DNA of 64,000 nucleotides from Candidatus Kapaibacterium sp. (GTDB lineage: Bacteria; Bacteroidota; Ignavibacteria; Kapaibacteriales; UBA2268): positions 124,001-188,000 of the forward strand of contig CALHGZ010000006.1 in NCBI GenBank assembly GCA_938031175.1, in the 5' to 3' direction. The notes under the pieces are model-generated. The model searched no databases, was not told the origin of the DNA, and worked only from the letters and a program-made list of their open reading frames with translations. The position numbers were made by a program, and so were the translations under genes. Each line of letters starts with the position of its first letter. The stretch's first letter is position 1. Below, piece by piece: positions 40,382-49,610 of the stretch.

Positions 40382-41353
40382 ATGATTAACAACTTATCAA
40401 TGGATGTATATTTGGAGTCAGCAAAAGTTGATATTGTCATTATTTCCTATAATTCCAGGAAATTAACCGAAAATTGCATCAATTCTCTAATTAATGGTAA
40501 TGAAAGTTTAATTAAAAAAATAATACTTGTTGATAATGCCTCCCAGGATGATACTGTAAGTGTAATTAAAAAAAAATATCCATCAATTGAATTAATATTA
40601 AATTCTGAAAATTTAGGATATGCTAAAGCTGTAAATATTGGCATTAAATACACCAATACAGAAATAGTAATAATTTCAAATTCAGATATTATTTATCCTC
40701 CGGGTTCGGTGCAATCAATGGTACAATACATTAATAAATCATTAGAAATAGGTTGCATAGCCCCCCAGCAAATATATCCAAACGGTGCCTGGCAAAGAAG
40801 TTATGGTTTCTATCCAGGATTAAAACACGCTCTGATGGATTTACTATTTTTAACTTCATTCAATAATTTATTTAAAAAAATGTTCTGGAAAATATTACCA
40901 ATAGACCGGAACCCAAAGTATGTAGAATATTTAGACGGTGCCTGTTTATTTATTAGAAAAGAAGCATTCGCACAACTTAATGGTTTCGATGAAGATTATT
41001 TTTTTTATACTGAAGAAGCTGACTTTTGTTATAGATTGAATCGAAGCCAATGGCAAGTTGTTTTTTATCCAAAAGTTAAAATTATTCATAATAGAGGTGG
41101 CAGTTCACAAAGTAATCATTCTGATTTCATTAAAATGTTAATCGAAAGCAAAATACTTTTCTGTAAAAAGCATTATACTAATTTCCACACAAAGCTATTT
41201 ATTAAGATCGAAAGTTATCATTCGATAATAATGAAGTTTTTATGGAGATTTATTTCTTTATTTTCAAGTGGAAATACGAAGATTAAAGCTCAAAAAAAAA
41301 TCAATTTTTTCAATACTTGCTTAACAGTATGGAGAGAAAATGAAAAAATTTGA
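40382..41353 (+). CDS. Family 2 glycosyltransferase
   Basis: Predicted GT-A transferase of 323 residues, rhamnosyltransferase-like. VDIVIISYNSRKL opens the nucleotide-binding fold, IILVDNASQDDT follows, and the DXD-like element is SNSDIIY (about 96-102). The acceptor-site acid motif GFDEDYFFYTEEADFCYR lies at about 201-218. The sugar donor is unknown. The ATG lies in ATATATG with no obvious ribosome site. The last 14 bases overlap the next glycosyltransferase-like gene, so the two are likely translationally coupled. They probably act on a surface glycan. Confidence 0.85.
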   Translation: MINNLSMDVYLESAKVDIVIISYNSRKLTENCINSLINGNESLIKKIILVDNASQDDTVSVIKKKYPSIELILNSENLGYAKAVNIGIKYTNTEIVIISNSDIIYPPGSVQSMVQYINKSLEIGCIAPQQIYPNGAWQRSYGFYPGLKHALMDLLFLTSFNNLFKKMFWKILPIDRNPKYVEYLDGACLFIRKEAFAQLNGFDEDYFFYTEEADFCYRLNRSQWQVVFYPKVKIIHNRGGSSQSNHSDFIKMLIESKILFCKKHYTNFHTKLFIKIESYHSIIMKFLWRFISLFSSGNTKIKAQKKINFFNTCLTVWRENEKI

Positions 41354-42164
41354 CCTAGCCATAGCTCTTAGAGTTTATCCAGGAATCTCAAAAGTACCTC
41401 CTTTGTATCCTAATAATAAATTTAAATTGATAGAATTATGCTTCGACTCATTTGTTAAATTTTTGGGTAATGTAAAACCTTATATCTGGATTATTTTAGA
41501 TGCATGCCCTGAAAATTATCAAGAAATCTTCGCAAAATATAATCATTTAAATGTGGAATTCATTAAAGTCAGTAAAATCGGAAATGCTAAAACTTTTGAA
41601 CTCCAATTAAACATCTTACTTGAACAAACAAAAAGCGACATTCTTTATTTTGCTGAAGATGATTATTATTATTTACCTAATAAAATGATTTATATGCTCG
41701 ATTTTCTTGAAAATCACAGAAATGCCCATTTCATAAGTCCCTACGATCACCCTGATTACTATAATCTTGACCTACATTTTGATTTTAAATCAGAACAAAA
41801 AATTGAGAATAATGTAACCTGGCACAAAAGAGCTTCGACTACGATGACTTTCTTAACACACAAAAACATTCTTAAAGAAACAGAAAGAATATTTCGTTCC
41901 TATACTCAAAATAATTGGGATTCAAGTATGTGGTTAAGTCTATCTAAATATCGAGTAAACACAATTAAATTTGCATTAAAGTCTTTTTTATCAAACAAAT
42001 ACTATTCAAAAATCATACTAAAAGCCTGGTATTACAATCTTTTCCAAATATTATTCGGGAAACAATATAATTTATGGGTACCAACCCCATCATTTTCAAC
42101 ACATATGGATAGTTCTCACCTGGCACCAAACATTGATTGGAAAAACATTTTCCAACACATTTGA
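41340..42164 (+). CDS. Glycosyltransferase-like protein (GT-A type)
   Basis: 274-residue protein starting at an ATG with GGAGAGAAA upstream and overlapping the previous gene by 14 bases. It shows an N-terminal Rossmann-like beginning (LAIALRVYPGI), a metal-type acidic motif YFAEDDYYY (about 101-109), and HFISPYDHPDYYN. A later NWDSSMW and a hydrophobic aromatic C-terminal region follow. The fold resembles nucleotide-diphospho-sugar transferases, but the family was not identified with certainty. Coupling to the preceding GT2 gene suggests both build one glycan. Confidence 0.6.
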   Translation: MKKFDLAIALRVYPGISKVPPLYPNNKFKLIELCFDSFVKFLGNVKPYIWIILDACPENYQEIFAKYNHLNVEFIKVSKIGNAKTFELQLNILLEQTKSDILYFAEDDYYYLPNKMIYMLDFLENHRNAHFISPYDHPDYYNLDLHFDFKSEQKIENNVTWHKRASTTMTFLTHKNILKETERIFRSYTQNNWDSSMWLSLSKYRVNTIKFALKSFLSNKYYSKIILKAWYYNLFQILFGKQYNLWVPTPSFSTHMDSSHLAPNIDWKNIFQHI

Positions 42165-42222
42165 TAGAATTTATTTGTTAAATCTTGAAATATTTATTAT
42201 GTTTAAAATCGTAATTGTCTCA

Positions 42223-42247
42223 TTATTCTTAACTTAGATAAGAATAA
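42223..42247 (+). promoter_or_regulatory. Inverted repeat upstream of ferredoxin gene
   Basis: TTATTCTTA at 42223-42231 and TAAGAATAA at 42239-42247 are perfect reverse complements separated by 7 bases, ending 39 bases before the ferredoxin ATG. The position fits an operator or mRNA leader hairpin. No regulator is identified, and the AT-rich background makes chance possible. Confidence 0.4.
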
Positions 42248-42286
42248 GAGAATTGTTAAACACAACTAAATTTTTGGAGGTTAACA

Positions 42287-42481
42287 ATGGCTTTAATGAT
42301 TAATGAGGATTGCATTAATTGTGGTGCATGCGAGCCAGAATGCCCGACTGAAGCGATAAGTGCAGGCGACGATATTTATATCATTGATCCAGATAAATGC
42401 GTCGAATGCAAAGGATACTTTGACGAACCGCAATGCATATCTGTGTGCCCTGTTGATTGTATCTTCCCATTAGAAGCTTGA
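42287..42481 (+). CDS. 4Fe-4S dicluster ferredoxin
   Basis: 64-residue electron carrier with two [4Fe-4S] binding motifs: CINCGACEPECP and CVECKGYFDEPQCISVCP. The second contains an 8-residue insertion between its second and third cysteines, as in YfhL-type ferredoxins. The ATG is preceded by GGAGGTTAACA, the strongest ribosome site nearby, consistent with a highly translated protein. A terminator follows directly. The inverted repeat 40 bases upstream may control it. No partner oxidoreductase lies in the window. Confidence 0.95.
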   Translation: MALMINEDCINCGACEPECPTEAISAGDDIYIIDPDKCVECKGYFDEPQCISVCPVDCIFPLEA

Positions 42482-42508
42482 TATATTTTTAATATATTGT
42501 GTATATTT

Positions 42509-42536
42509 ATGCCGACAGTTTTGTCGGCATTTTCAT
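42509..42536 (+). terminator. Ferredoxin gene terminator
   Basis: The 9-bp stem ATGCCGACA / TGTCGGCAT (loop GTTT) is followed by a T-rich run (TTTCATTTTT), 28 bases after the ferredoxin stop and just before the amidohydrolase ATG. This argues that the amidohydrolase start is 42545, not the in-frame TTG at 42497, which would place this hairpin inside the coding sequence. Confidence 0.85.
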
Positions 42537-42544
42537 TTTTCACT

Positions 42545-44065
42545 ATGGAAGCATTTCAAGGAAATATATATATTGAAAATGGTAAAATTAAAGTTGCCGA
42601 GCCAGCTAAAGGTTATATACAAATATTTGAGGGGAATTCATTTCATAAATTTGAAAATTGTTTTATATTTCCTGGCTTTGTAGATAGTCATTGTCATTTA
42701 CTTGGCTTAGGAGAAAAAATTAGCGAAATTTCTCTTGAAAATTGTGAATCACCTGAAGAGTGTGCTATAGCATTGACAGAGGCTAAGCCACGCAATAATT
42801 GGCTGATTGCAAGAGGTTGGAATCAAGAAAAATGGAATAAGTTAGAATCCTATGATAAGAAGTTACTTGATTTCTATTTCCCCGATATTCCTATATTTTT
42901 TATAAGAATTGACGGTCATTGCGCTTGGGTTAATTCAAAAGCTTTGGAAATTGCCGGTATTAATAATCTTACCCCTGACCCTGAAGGTGGAAAAATTTTG
43001 AGATACAAATCAGGTGAACCAAATGGATTATTGATTGATAATGCAATTAATCTTGTTGCAAACCTCATTCCTAAATATGCCAGAAATGAATATAAAGAAT
43101 TCATAAAAAAAGGAGCTTATGAATGTTTAAAATATGGAATAACTGAAATACACGATATGGATGTCAATCCAGATTTCCTTAATATTTATTATGAATTAGA
43201 TAAAGAAGGTCTTCTCCCATTAAAAATTAACATATTTCTTTCTGCCCAGAATTATCCCTTAACTATAGAAAATTTTAATACTCAAAAAATTAATAATGTA
43301 AACATAATAGGACTAAAATTTTTTATGGATGGTGCTTTAGGCTCGCGTGGTGCTGCTCTATCGTTAGCATATAAAGACCAACCTAATTACAAAGGTTTAA
43401 TATTGATAAACAAATTTAAATTAATTGAAAAAGTTAAAAAAGGTATTGACAGAGGATTCGATATAGCTATACACGCAATTGGCGACAAAGCCAATAAAAT
43501 TGCACTAGATATATATGAAAATGTATATCAAATGGCAAATATAAATAAAGTAAATCTTAGAATTGAACACGCTCAAATCGTCTCCGAAACCGATTTAGAA
43601 CGTTTTTCAAAATTTGGGGTATTAGCATCGGTTCAGCCAATTCATTGCATTAGCGATGCCTCAATGGCTGAGAAAAGATTGCCTCCAACTTTACTTAAAG
43701 ATAGTTACCGCTGGAAATCATTCATTGATAAAGGAATAAAAGTAATTGCTGGTTCAGATTTCCCTGTTGAATCCCCTGACCCACTCCTTGGCATTTATGC
43801 ATTTATAAATAGGATACCATTTGATTCTCAAAAGCCTTGGTTTCCAAAAGAGAAAATTTCTATTGAAGAAGCGTTAAAAGCATATATAATTACTCCCCGC
43901 CAAATAATCTCACAAGATATAGCAATTGAGCCATTAAAAATTGCTGATTTTATAGTTGTTAACAATAATTTCTCGAAGGAATTAAGCGATGAAACCCGAG
44001 TTTTAGGCGTTTATACAAACGGCATTTTTTATGATTTTCGAGAAAAATCACCTTTTGAAAAGTGA
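42545..44065 (+). CDS. Amidohydrolase (YtcJ-like, amidohydrolase_3 family)
   Basis: Predicted cytoplasmic metal-dependent amidohydrolase of 506 residues. The N-terminal metal motif is FVDSHCHLLGLG (His49 and His51). The DXDXXG-like middle is DGALGSRGAALS, and the later HAIGDKANK and GSDFPVESPDPL carry the further metal and catalytic residues. Such enzymes hydrolyse formamides or other N-acyl compounds; the true substrate is not known. The start was set at the ATG at 42545, after the ferredoxin terminator; the longer frame would begin inside it. No clear ribosome site is seen. A minus-strand terminator follows the convergent gene. Confidence 0.85.
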   Translation: MEAFQGNIYIENGKIKVAEPAKGYIQIFEGNSFHKFENCFIFPGFVDSHCHLLGLGEKISEISLENCESPEECAIALTEAKPRNNWLIARGWNQEKWNKLESYDKKLLDFYFPDIPIFFIRIDGHCAWVNSKALEIAGINNLTPDPEGGKILRYKSGEPNGLLIDNAINLVANLIPKYARNEYKEFIKKGAYECLKYGITEIHDMDVNPDFLNIYYELDKEGLLPLKINIFLSAQNYPLTIENFNTQKINNVNIIGLKFFMDGALGSRGAALSLAYKDQPNYKGLILINKFKLIEKVKKGIDRGFDIAIHAIGDKANKIALDIYENVYQMANINKVNLRIEHAQIVSETDLERFSKFGVLASVQPIHCISDASMAEKRLPPTLLKDSYRWKSFIDKGIKVIAGSDFPVESPDPLLGIYAFINRIPFDSQKPWFPKEKISIEEALKAYIITPRQIISQDIAIEPLKIADFIVVNNNFSKELSDETRVLGVYTNGIFYDFREKSPFEK

Positions 44066-44189
44066 TTAATTTATATCGTAATTCAATTTTAAGCGATAAA
44101 TCTTAAAATTTAGTTAATCGATTATTCGAATTAATTAAAATATTGACCTATTGTAATCACTTCTTTGGATTTTAGCAATATTAAAAAAA

Positions 44190-44211
44190 AAGGCGTTCTA
44201 TTGAACGCCTT
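44190..44211 (-). terminator. Terminator of the Oar-like receptor gene
   Basis: Perfect 9-bp stem AAGGCGTTC / GAACGCCTT with a 4-base loop; on the minus strand it runs into T9 (A-tract 44182-44190 on the plus strand). It lies 22 bases after the minus-strand stop. Confidence 0.88.
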
Positions 44212-44232
44212 ATTATAACGATTCTTTTTAAT

Positions 44233-47200
44233 TTAATTGAAAAGATATCTGATTGTTAATTGAAAATTATAAACATCATTTATGTTAGCAGTTGTGGTAT
44301 AAGATTTACTAATTAACTCATTATTTATAGCTCTCAATCTGTAAACAGGTTTACCATCAGAACCAGCTGGTCGTGCTATCAAAGGCTGATTTGTTATAAG
44401 AGTTTTACCAACACCCCAATCTTTGTTTAGTAAGTTAGTTAAATTAAAAATATCAAATCTAAAAATTATAGCATTTCTTTTCCCAAAAAGATTTGTATAA
44501 AATTCTTGACTTATACTTAAATCTAAAGTTGATTTTGCTGGCAAAACTACACCGTTTCTCTCAGCATATTGCCCTCGTCGATTCTTTAGATAATCATCCT
44601 GCTGAATGTATTTTTCCCAAGCTTCTTCTTGTTCAGCAACAGTAAAGGTTTTATCACCAACTTTATATTCTTGGAAATTCATTTCAGATTTATCTTTTGG
44701 AATATAAATTAAGTCGTTGCTAGTACCACCATCACCATTGAAATCACCAGCAAAAACATAACTCGTTCTAGGACCGGATATTGTCTCCCAAAACAATGAG
44801 ATAGTTGTAGCTCCAAAATTGAAATAATCTAATTTATAAGACAATGCAGCGAAAAATCTATGATCTGGTGAATATGCCGAAAAGGATAATGGTGGCTTGT
44901 TTGGATTTCCATTGTGTTGATTATTATTCCAAGAACCAAAAGCAATTGAGCCAGGGTCAACTGTATTTTTCGATTCACCATAAGAATACCCAATTTTCCC
45001 AAAGAAATTATCAATAAAAGGTCTTTCTAACGATGCTGAAAACATCCATGAATATCCTATGTCTTGATTTTTGAGGACTATGGCATTATCTATTTTCGAA
45101 TTGATACGATTTGAACCAGTCCAGCGAGGTCGACTATCAGAACCGACATATTTTGCATCGGGATCCTTTAGATTTGCATTAATATAATATATGCCATTTA
45201 TATCTTTTGAATAAATGAATTCCAGAGTTCCTATTACATCAAATAATAATTTTTGATCAAGTGCTATGTTGGACCGCCAAATCTGAGGGAATTTAAAATT
45301 TGGGTCGGTGAGAGCTAATTCATAATTAGCAGCTGGTTGTCCTGTAATGTTAGCCGGCTTGTAAGCATTCGGATTTGGATTGAATGGTCGGTAGGTTAGT
45401 GGATTATTATCAGCATCATCATTACGTATAAAACCGGTCAATATTCCATTATTACCTATTTGATTTGAAATCCATACAAATGCTGGTTGTCCAGTAAATA
45501 TTCCTGTTCCACCTCTGATCTGAGTAGTTTTGTTATTCCCTAAATCAAAATTGAATCCCAAACGTGGAGAAATCAATGGATTAGGGTCAGGTAGCTTATC
45601 TGTGGAGTATTTGACGGTGGCCCCGTTTTCATCCATGAAATTCAGCGTTTCTACTTCCGGATTCCTGTATCCGGTTTTTTCAAAGAATGGTACATCCACG
45701 CGCAAACCCAATGATATCTGTAGATTATCTAATAATGACCAATTATCTTGGGCATAAATTCCACCATATATAACTTTAAGAGGCTGTATTGGAATGTCTT
45801 GACCAGGAATATTGGAATAACGATATTGGAATCTTTTTAATCTTATTGGAGATGTTGTTCTATTAGGATTTTGCAGATAATCATTTGCATCTGTGAAGAA
45901 ATCATCTAATGAATTATATACATAAACACTTTGCGAACCTGGGAAGAAAACATTTTTGGACTCAAATCTTTCAAGACTTAAACCAAATAGTAAGCGATGT
46001 TCTTTCAGAAATATGTTCAGATTATTTTGTAACTGTAGTGTGCTATAAGTCAAAGCATTTTCGGGGGTAAATGGCTCAGTTCCAAAAGATGTATATGTAG
46101 TATTGTCTTTCAAAATGTCAACAAAGGGAAATAATTTTCCTGGCTGTTCTCTACTTTCATCATGAAATCTATACCCAATTATCAGATTATTGGAGACATT
46201 GTCACTCAAAATACCATTCCATTCACCTATTATTGATCGAATATTTTCTAATATGGCATAATTTGAATTCTTAAAATTCAAAGCTGATATATTGCTTCTT
46301 CTATTGCCGAACCCGAGCGATGAAGAATTTGATAGCAGAATATCTGATTTTGAATCCAAATGATTATATCTTAAACTAAATTTATTCTTATCATCCAAAT
46401 TGTAGTCAAATCTAAATACAAATCTTAGTGCTGGTGTATTAAAGTCATAACCTTGATAAGGACCGGTTTCATAACCAAATTTATCTCTCAAAAATGAACT
46501 TAATTTGTCAAGATCTCCTTTCAAGACCCTAGTAACGTTACCACCAGCTTGTTGAGTACCGTCATTTGCAATAAAAGTTGTCCCCGGCTGCACTAAATCT
46601 TCAGTTTCGAAATTACCAAAAAAGAACAATTTATTTTTTATGACAGGTCCGCCCAATCTTACACCAATCATATTAAATTTGAATGTACCAGGGTCAAAAT
46701 TAGCATCTGATGCCTTAGTACCTATGAAAGATTCATTCCGTGTTTGATAATAAATTGAACCTGTGAAATTGTTAGTACCGCTTTTTGTAACCATATTAAC
46801 TCCGGCACCAACAAAATTGCCTTGACGAACATCGTAAGGCGCAACGCTAACTTGAATTTGCTCAATTGCATCAAGAGATATTGGTGCAACTCTTGTTCTA
46901 TCACCTGGCTGCCCGGCTAATCCAAACGAATTATTAAAATATGAACCGTCAACAGTTATATTATTGAGCCTATTATCCATACCGGAGAAGGAACCTTCTT
47001 TAGAGGATTGAGGAGTTAATCTTAAAAAGTCATTAATTCTTCTTGATATAGTTGGCAAATTCTCGATATTTTCTGTCAACACTGATGTTGCGGCTCCTGT
47101 TCTATCAGAATTAAAAACAGCATCAGCCTTACCATAAATAACCACCTCCTGCTTTTTAACTGCCGTTTCTTTAAGCTTCATATTTAACTCACTCGTATTT

Positions 47201-47496
47201 CCAAGCCTAATATAAATATCATCTATTTGATATTTCTCGTATCCTAAAAAGCTTACAACGACTCTATATGGGCCACCTACCCGCATACCTAATATTGTAA
47301 ATCTTCCCAGTTCACGTGTTATAGCACCATAGCTAGTTCCAGATGGCAAATGCGTTGCTACAACCGATGCTCCAACCATTGGTTTATCTGTTTCGTCCAA
47401 TACTCTACCAGTAAGTGAACCAGTTGTTACTCCCTGCCCAAAACTCGCTATAGATAACATCAAAATAATGAGGAAAAAGATAAAAAATCTAATCAT
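44233..47496 (-). CDS. TonB-dependent receptor, Oar-like (carboxypeptidase-like domain)
   Basis: 1087-residue outer membrane protein resembling Myxococcus Oar. A signal peptide (about 1-20, ending SFGQ) is followed by a CarboxypepD_reg Ig-like domain (about 25-110, GSLTGRVLDETDKPMVGASV), a plug (about 130-240: NLPTISRRINDFLRLTPQ, DAIEQIQVSVAPYDVRQGNF) and a long barrel to the end (RYLFN). The ATG is preceded by AGGAG, a good ribosome site. The leader contains a possible A/T hairpin (47526-47556). It transports or binds an unknown ligand; such proteins are also implicated in surface adhesion. It ends at a clear terminator. Confidence 0.88.
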   Translation of the reverse strand: MIRFFIFFLIILMLSIASFGQGVTTGSLTGRVLDETDKPMVGASVVATHLPSGTSYGAITRELGRFTILGMRVGGPYRVVVSFLGYEKYQIDDIYIRLGNTSELNMKLKETAVKKQEVVIYGKADAVFNSDRTGAATSVLTENIENLPTISRRINDFLRLTPQSSKEGSFSGMDNRLNNITVDGSYFNNSFGLAGQPGDRTRVAPISLDAIEQIQVSVAPYDVRQGNFVGAGVNMVTKSGTNNFTGSIYYQTRNESFIGTKASDANFDPGTFKFNMIGVRLGGPVIKNKLFFFGNFETEDLVQPGTTFIANDGTQQAGGNVTRVLKGDLDKLSSFLRDKFGYETGPYQGYDFNTPALRFVFRFDYNLDDKNKFSLRYNHLDSKSDILLSNSSSLGFGNRRSNISALNFKNSNYAILENIRSIIGEWNGILSDNVSNNLIIGYRFHDESREQPGKLFPFVDILKDNTTYTSFGTEPFTPENALTYSTLQLQNNLNIFLKEHRLLFGLSLERFESKNVFFPGSQSVYVYNSLDDFFTDANDYLQNPNRTTSPIRLKRFQYRYSNIPGQDIPIQPLKVIYGGIYAQDNWSLLDNLQISLGLRVDVPFFEKTGYRNPEVETLNFMDENGATVKYSTDKLPDPNPLISPRLGFNFDLGNNKTTQIRGGTGIFTGQPAFVWISNQIGNNGILTGFIRNDDADNNPLTYRPFNPNPNAYKPANITGQPAANYELALTDPNFKFPQIWRSNIALDQKLLFDVIGTLEFIYSKDINGIYYINANLKDPDAKYVGSDSRPRWTGSNRINSKIDNAIVLKNQDIGYSWMFSASLERPFIDNFFGKIGYSYGESKNTVDPGSIAFGSWNNNQHNGNPNKPPLSFSAYSPDHRFFAALSYKLDYFNFGATTISLFWETISGPRTSYVFAGDFNGDGGTSNDLIYIPKDKSEMNFQEYKVGDKTFTVAEQEEAWEKYIQQDDYLKNRRGQYAERNGVVLPAKSTLDLSISQEFYTNLFGKRNAIIFRFDIFNLTNLLNKDWGVGKTLITNQPLIARPAGSDGKPVYRLRAINNELISKSYTTTANINDVYNFQLTIRYLFN

Positions 47497-48209
47497 AAAA
47501 ATACTCCTGATTTAAAAAACATAACAACAACAAAATTATCCTCATTTTTTGTTGTTACTGTTAGTTTACATTTAAGATTCAGAAAGCTTATGACTATATT
47601 ATTGCGATTATATCTTGAATATCTATTAAATATTGTAATTTATTGATAATTCACAACTTCAAATAATTAATGCAAGCAAGAATACATTTAAAATAGGGGA
47701 TTTATTATAAAAAAATTTTGTAGAATTAAACATATTTTTAACACATAAAGGCTACCTATTTCAATCTTTTATCGTTCAACAAATACTAACCCAAACATAT
47801 AAGCTATAAAAATTTAAAGCCAAAGTAAAAGTTGAAAATTATAACTCTAATTAAAAGTCAGGCGAGATAATAAAAGCAATTCGAAGTTTATTTAAAATAT
47901 CCACTTTTATAATCATAAATGCCAATATTTGTAAAATAAAATTAGCGGTTTACGCTTTTGTTAGGATTTCAAAATATAACAGATAATATGATTTAAAAAC
48001 ATAGCCGATGTAATTAAACATTAAGTTCTACAGATTCTTAGTGCGTTAAAACATCCAACTTTTGAAATTCTGTATTGTTTACACTCAGCTCTTTCATTAA
48101 TATCTCTTCTATTACCTAATTCAAAAAGAATAAACACTAAATTAAATGATAATTAATTGATGGTTTTTAATTTTGTATAAAATTTTGTTAACAATTGAGT
48201 TGAAATAAA
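47497..48209. other. 713-bp gene-free divergent intergenic region
   Basis: The gap separates the divergent Oar-like receptor (-) and the S1/P1-nuclease-like gene (+). It is very AT-rich with no frame longer than a few dozen codons and no RNA gene recognised. A weak inverted repeat (AACAACAAAA at 47526-47535 and TTTTGTTGTT at 47547-47556) lies in the receptor leader. It is long for two promoters, so a degraded gene or an unannotated RNA remains possible. Confidence 0.5.
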
Positions 48210-48908
48210 ATGAAACTTTTAACAATTATCATATTGGCAATAACATTAAACATTCATCATTTACAAGCTTGGCACGATCAAACTCACATGGCAATTGCAA
48301 AAGCTGCTGGTATGAAAAAAGCTTATATGGCTGTTGGTGCTGATATGGCGAAAATTAAAGCTGGGGATAAAGAAAATTTCAACCACTGGCATAGTAATGA
48401 ACCTGATGAAATTGTTACTCGGGAAAAGGTAATCGCACAAATTCCCAAATATAATTCTACTGAACCCGAAGAAAAGAAAGGTCATTTATACGGTGCAATC
48501 ATTGCTTCTATTAACGAATTCAGGACTACTTTGGAAATAGGAAAATTTGCAGAATATCATATTGGATATTTGGCTCACTATGTCGGCGATTTAAGTATGC
48601 CTTTGCATAATACTAATTATAATGATTTCAATAAAGCACGTCACTTGATCAATGATGGTATAATTGAGGATGAAGTAGCCAATAATATTCATAAAATAAT
48701 TATTACTGAGATTGAAATCAATAGCCTTGACGATATCATTGATCATATTGTAAAAATTGCTAATGAATCCAAAGAATTAGGTTATAAAATGGAGCGAGAA
48801 AATCGAAATATGACAAAAGAAGAAGCATACATTCAAATTTCCAAATCAGCAAGTTTATTGCGAGCTATTTTAAAATATCTGAATTATCCTGTTGAATTAA
48901 ATCAATAA
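48210..48908 (+). CDS. S1/P1-nuclease / phospholipase C-like secreted Zn protein
   Basis: 232-residue exported protein. The signal peptide is about 1-19 (cut LQA|W), so the mature protein would begin W-H-D-Q-T-H: Trp at position 1 and His at position 6, the Zn ligands expected at the N-terminus of S1/P1 nucleases and Zn phospholipase C. A second hallmark, HYVGDLSMPLH, matches the HxxGDxxxPLH Zn site of this family. The protein is shorter than P1 nuclease (270 aa), and disulphide cysteines are absent. Whether it hydrolyses nucleic acid 3' ends or phospholipids cannot be told. It is convergent (6-base gap) with the arsG-like gene. The ATG has only a weak ribosome site. Confidence 0.75.
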   Translation: MKLLTIIILAITLNIHHLQAWHDQTHMAIAKAAGMKKAYMAVGADMAKIKAGDKENFNHWHSNEPDEIVTREKVIAQIPKYNSTEPEEKKGHLYGAIIASINEFRTTLEIGKFAEYHIGYLAHYVGDLSMPLHNTNYNDFNKARHLINDGIIEDEVANNIHKIIITEIEINSLDDIIDHIVKIANESKELGYKMERENRNMTKEEAYIQISKSASLLRAILKYLNYPVELNQ

Positions 48909-48914
48909 AATTGA

Positions 48915-49610
48915 TTAAAAAAATGAATTCCAGATATATAAGTAACTTAAATAAAATCCAATAATTATAAATACAATACCGGTAATTCTTTGAGCCCACC
49001 ACTCAATCTTTGTTAAAATATTGAACGCACGCGATACATAGTGAGCAGCATAACTAATAATAAAAGCAAATACAATTACTGGCAAAGCTGTACCAATACC
49101 ATAAATTGAAGGAATAATTATTGCTGAATTGTATGATAATGATAGTGGAATCAAAGAACCAAAGTACAAACCAGCAGATAAAGGACAGAAAGATAAAGCA
49201 AATATAAATCCAAGAATCAATGCTCCGAAAAAGCCTTTCTTTTCGGCTTTGTTTTTTAAATTTTCAGCGAATTTTGAGAAACCACCAATTCCGATTTTTA
49301 TAATTTCGAGTAAAAATAAGCCAATAATAATCAGTAAAGGACCAACTATTAAATTAAAATAGTTTTGAAGAAATCTTGCGATTTCAGGTATCGATAGCAA
49401 ACTCAAAACAATTAATGCAGCAATGGATAAATAAGCAATCGTTCTTCCTAAAGTATAGAATAATCCAGTAAGTAATACCTTTTGAGGATTATCCACCTGT
49501 TTACCGATGTAAGAAATTGCGACAATATTAGTTGCTAAAGGGCAGGGACTAATCGAAGTTAAAATTCCAAGCCAAAGAGCTGGTAGTAAAGCCAATGAGA
49601 TGAATTCCAT
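48915..49610 (-). CDS. arsG: ArsG-like (DsbD/CcdA-type) membrane transporter
   Basis: 231-residue inner membrane protein with about six helices of the CcdA/DsbD type. Redox-type cysteines are at Cys23 (SISPCPLATNI) and Cys142 (ALSFCPLSAGLYF), the paired positions of this superfamily. Together with the preceding ArsF-like thioredoxin-fold gene it matches the family annotated as the aromatic aminobenzylarsenical efflux permease ArsG. The start codon shares one base with the ArsF stop (TAATG), showing translational coupling. The name ArsG rests on gene order and memory of the family; a generic CcdA-like electron carrier is possible. Confidence 0.65.
   Translation of the reverse strand: MEFISLALLPALWLGILTSISPCPLATNIVAISYIGKQVDNPQKVLLTGLFYTLGRTIAYLSIAALIVLSLLSIPEIARFLQNYFNLIVGPLLIIIGLFLLEIIKIGIGGFSKFAENLKNKAEKKGFFGALILGFIFALSFCPLSAGLYFGSLIPLSLSYNSAIIIPSIYGIGTALPVIVFAFIISYAAHYVSRAFNILTKIEWWAQRITGIVFIIIGFYLSYLYIWNSFF

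Noticed and set aside
47526-47556. A/C-rich inverted repeat in the leader of the Oar-like receptor
   Set aside because: Low-complexity 10-bp arms with a weak stem; only noted in the intergenic entry.
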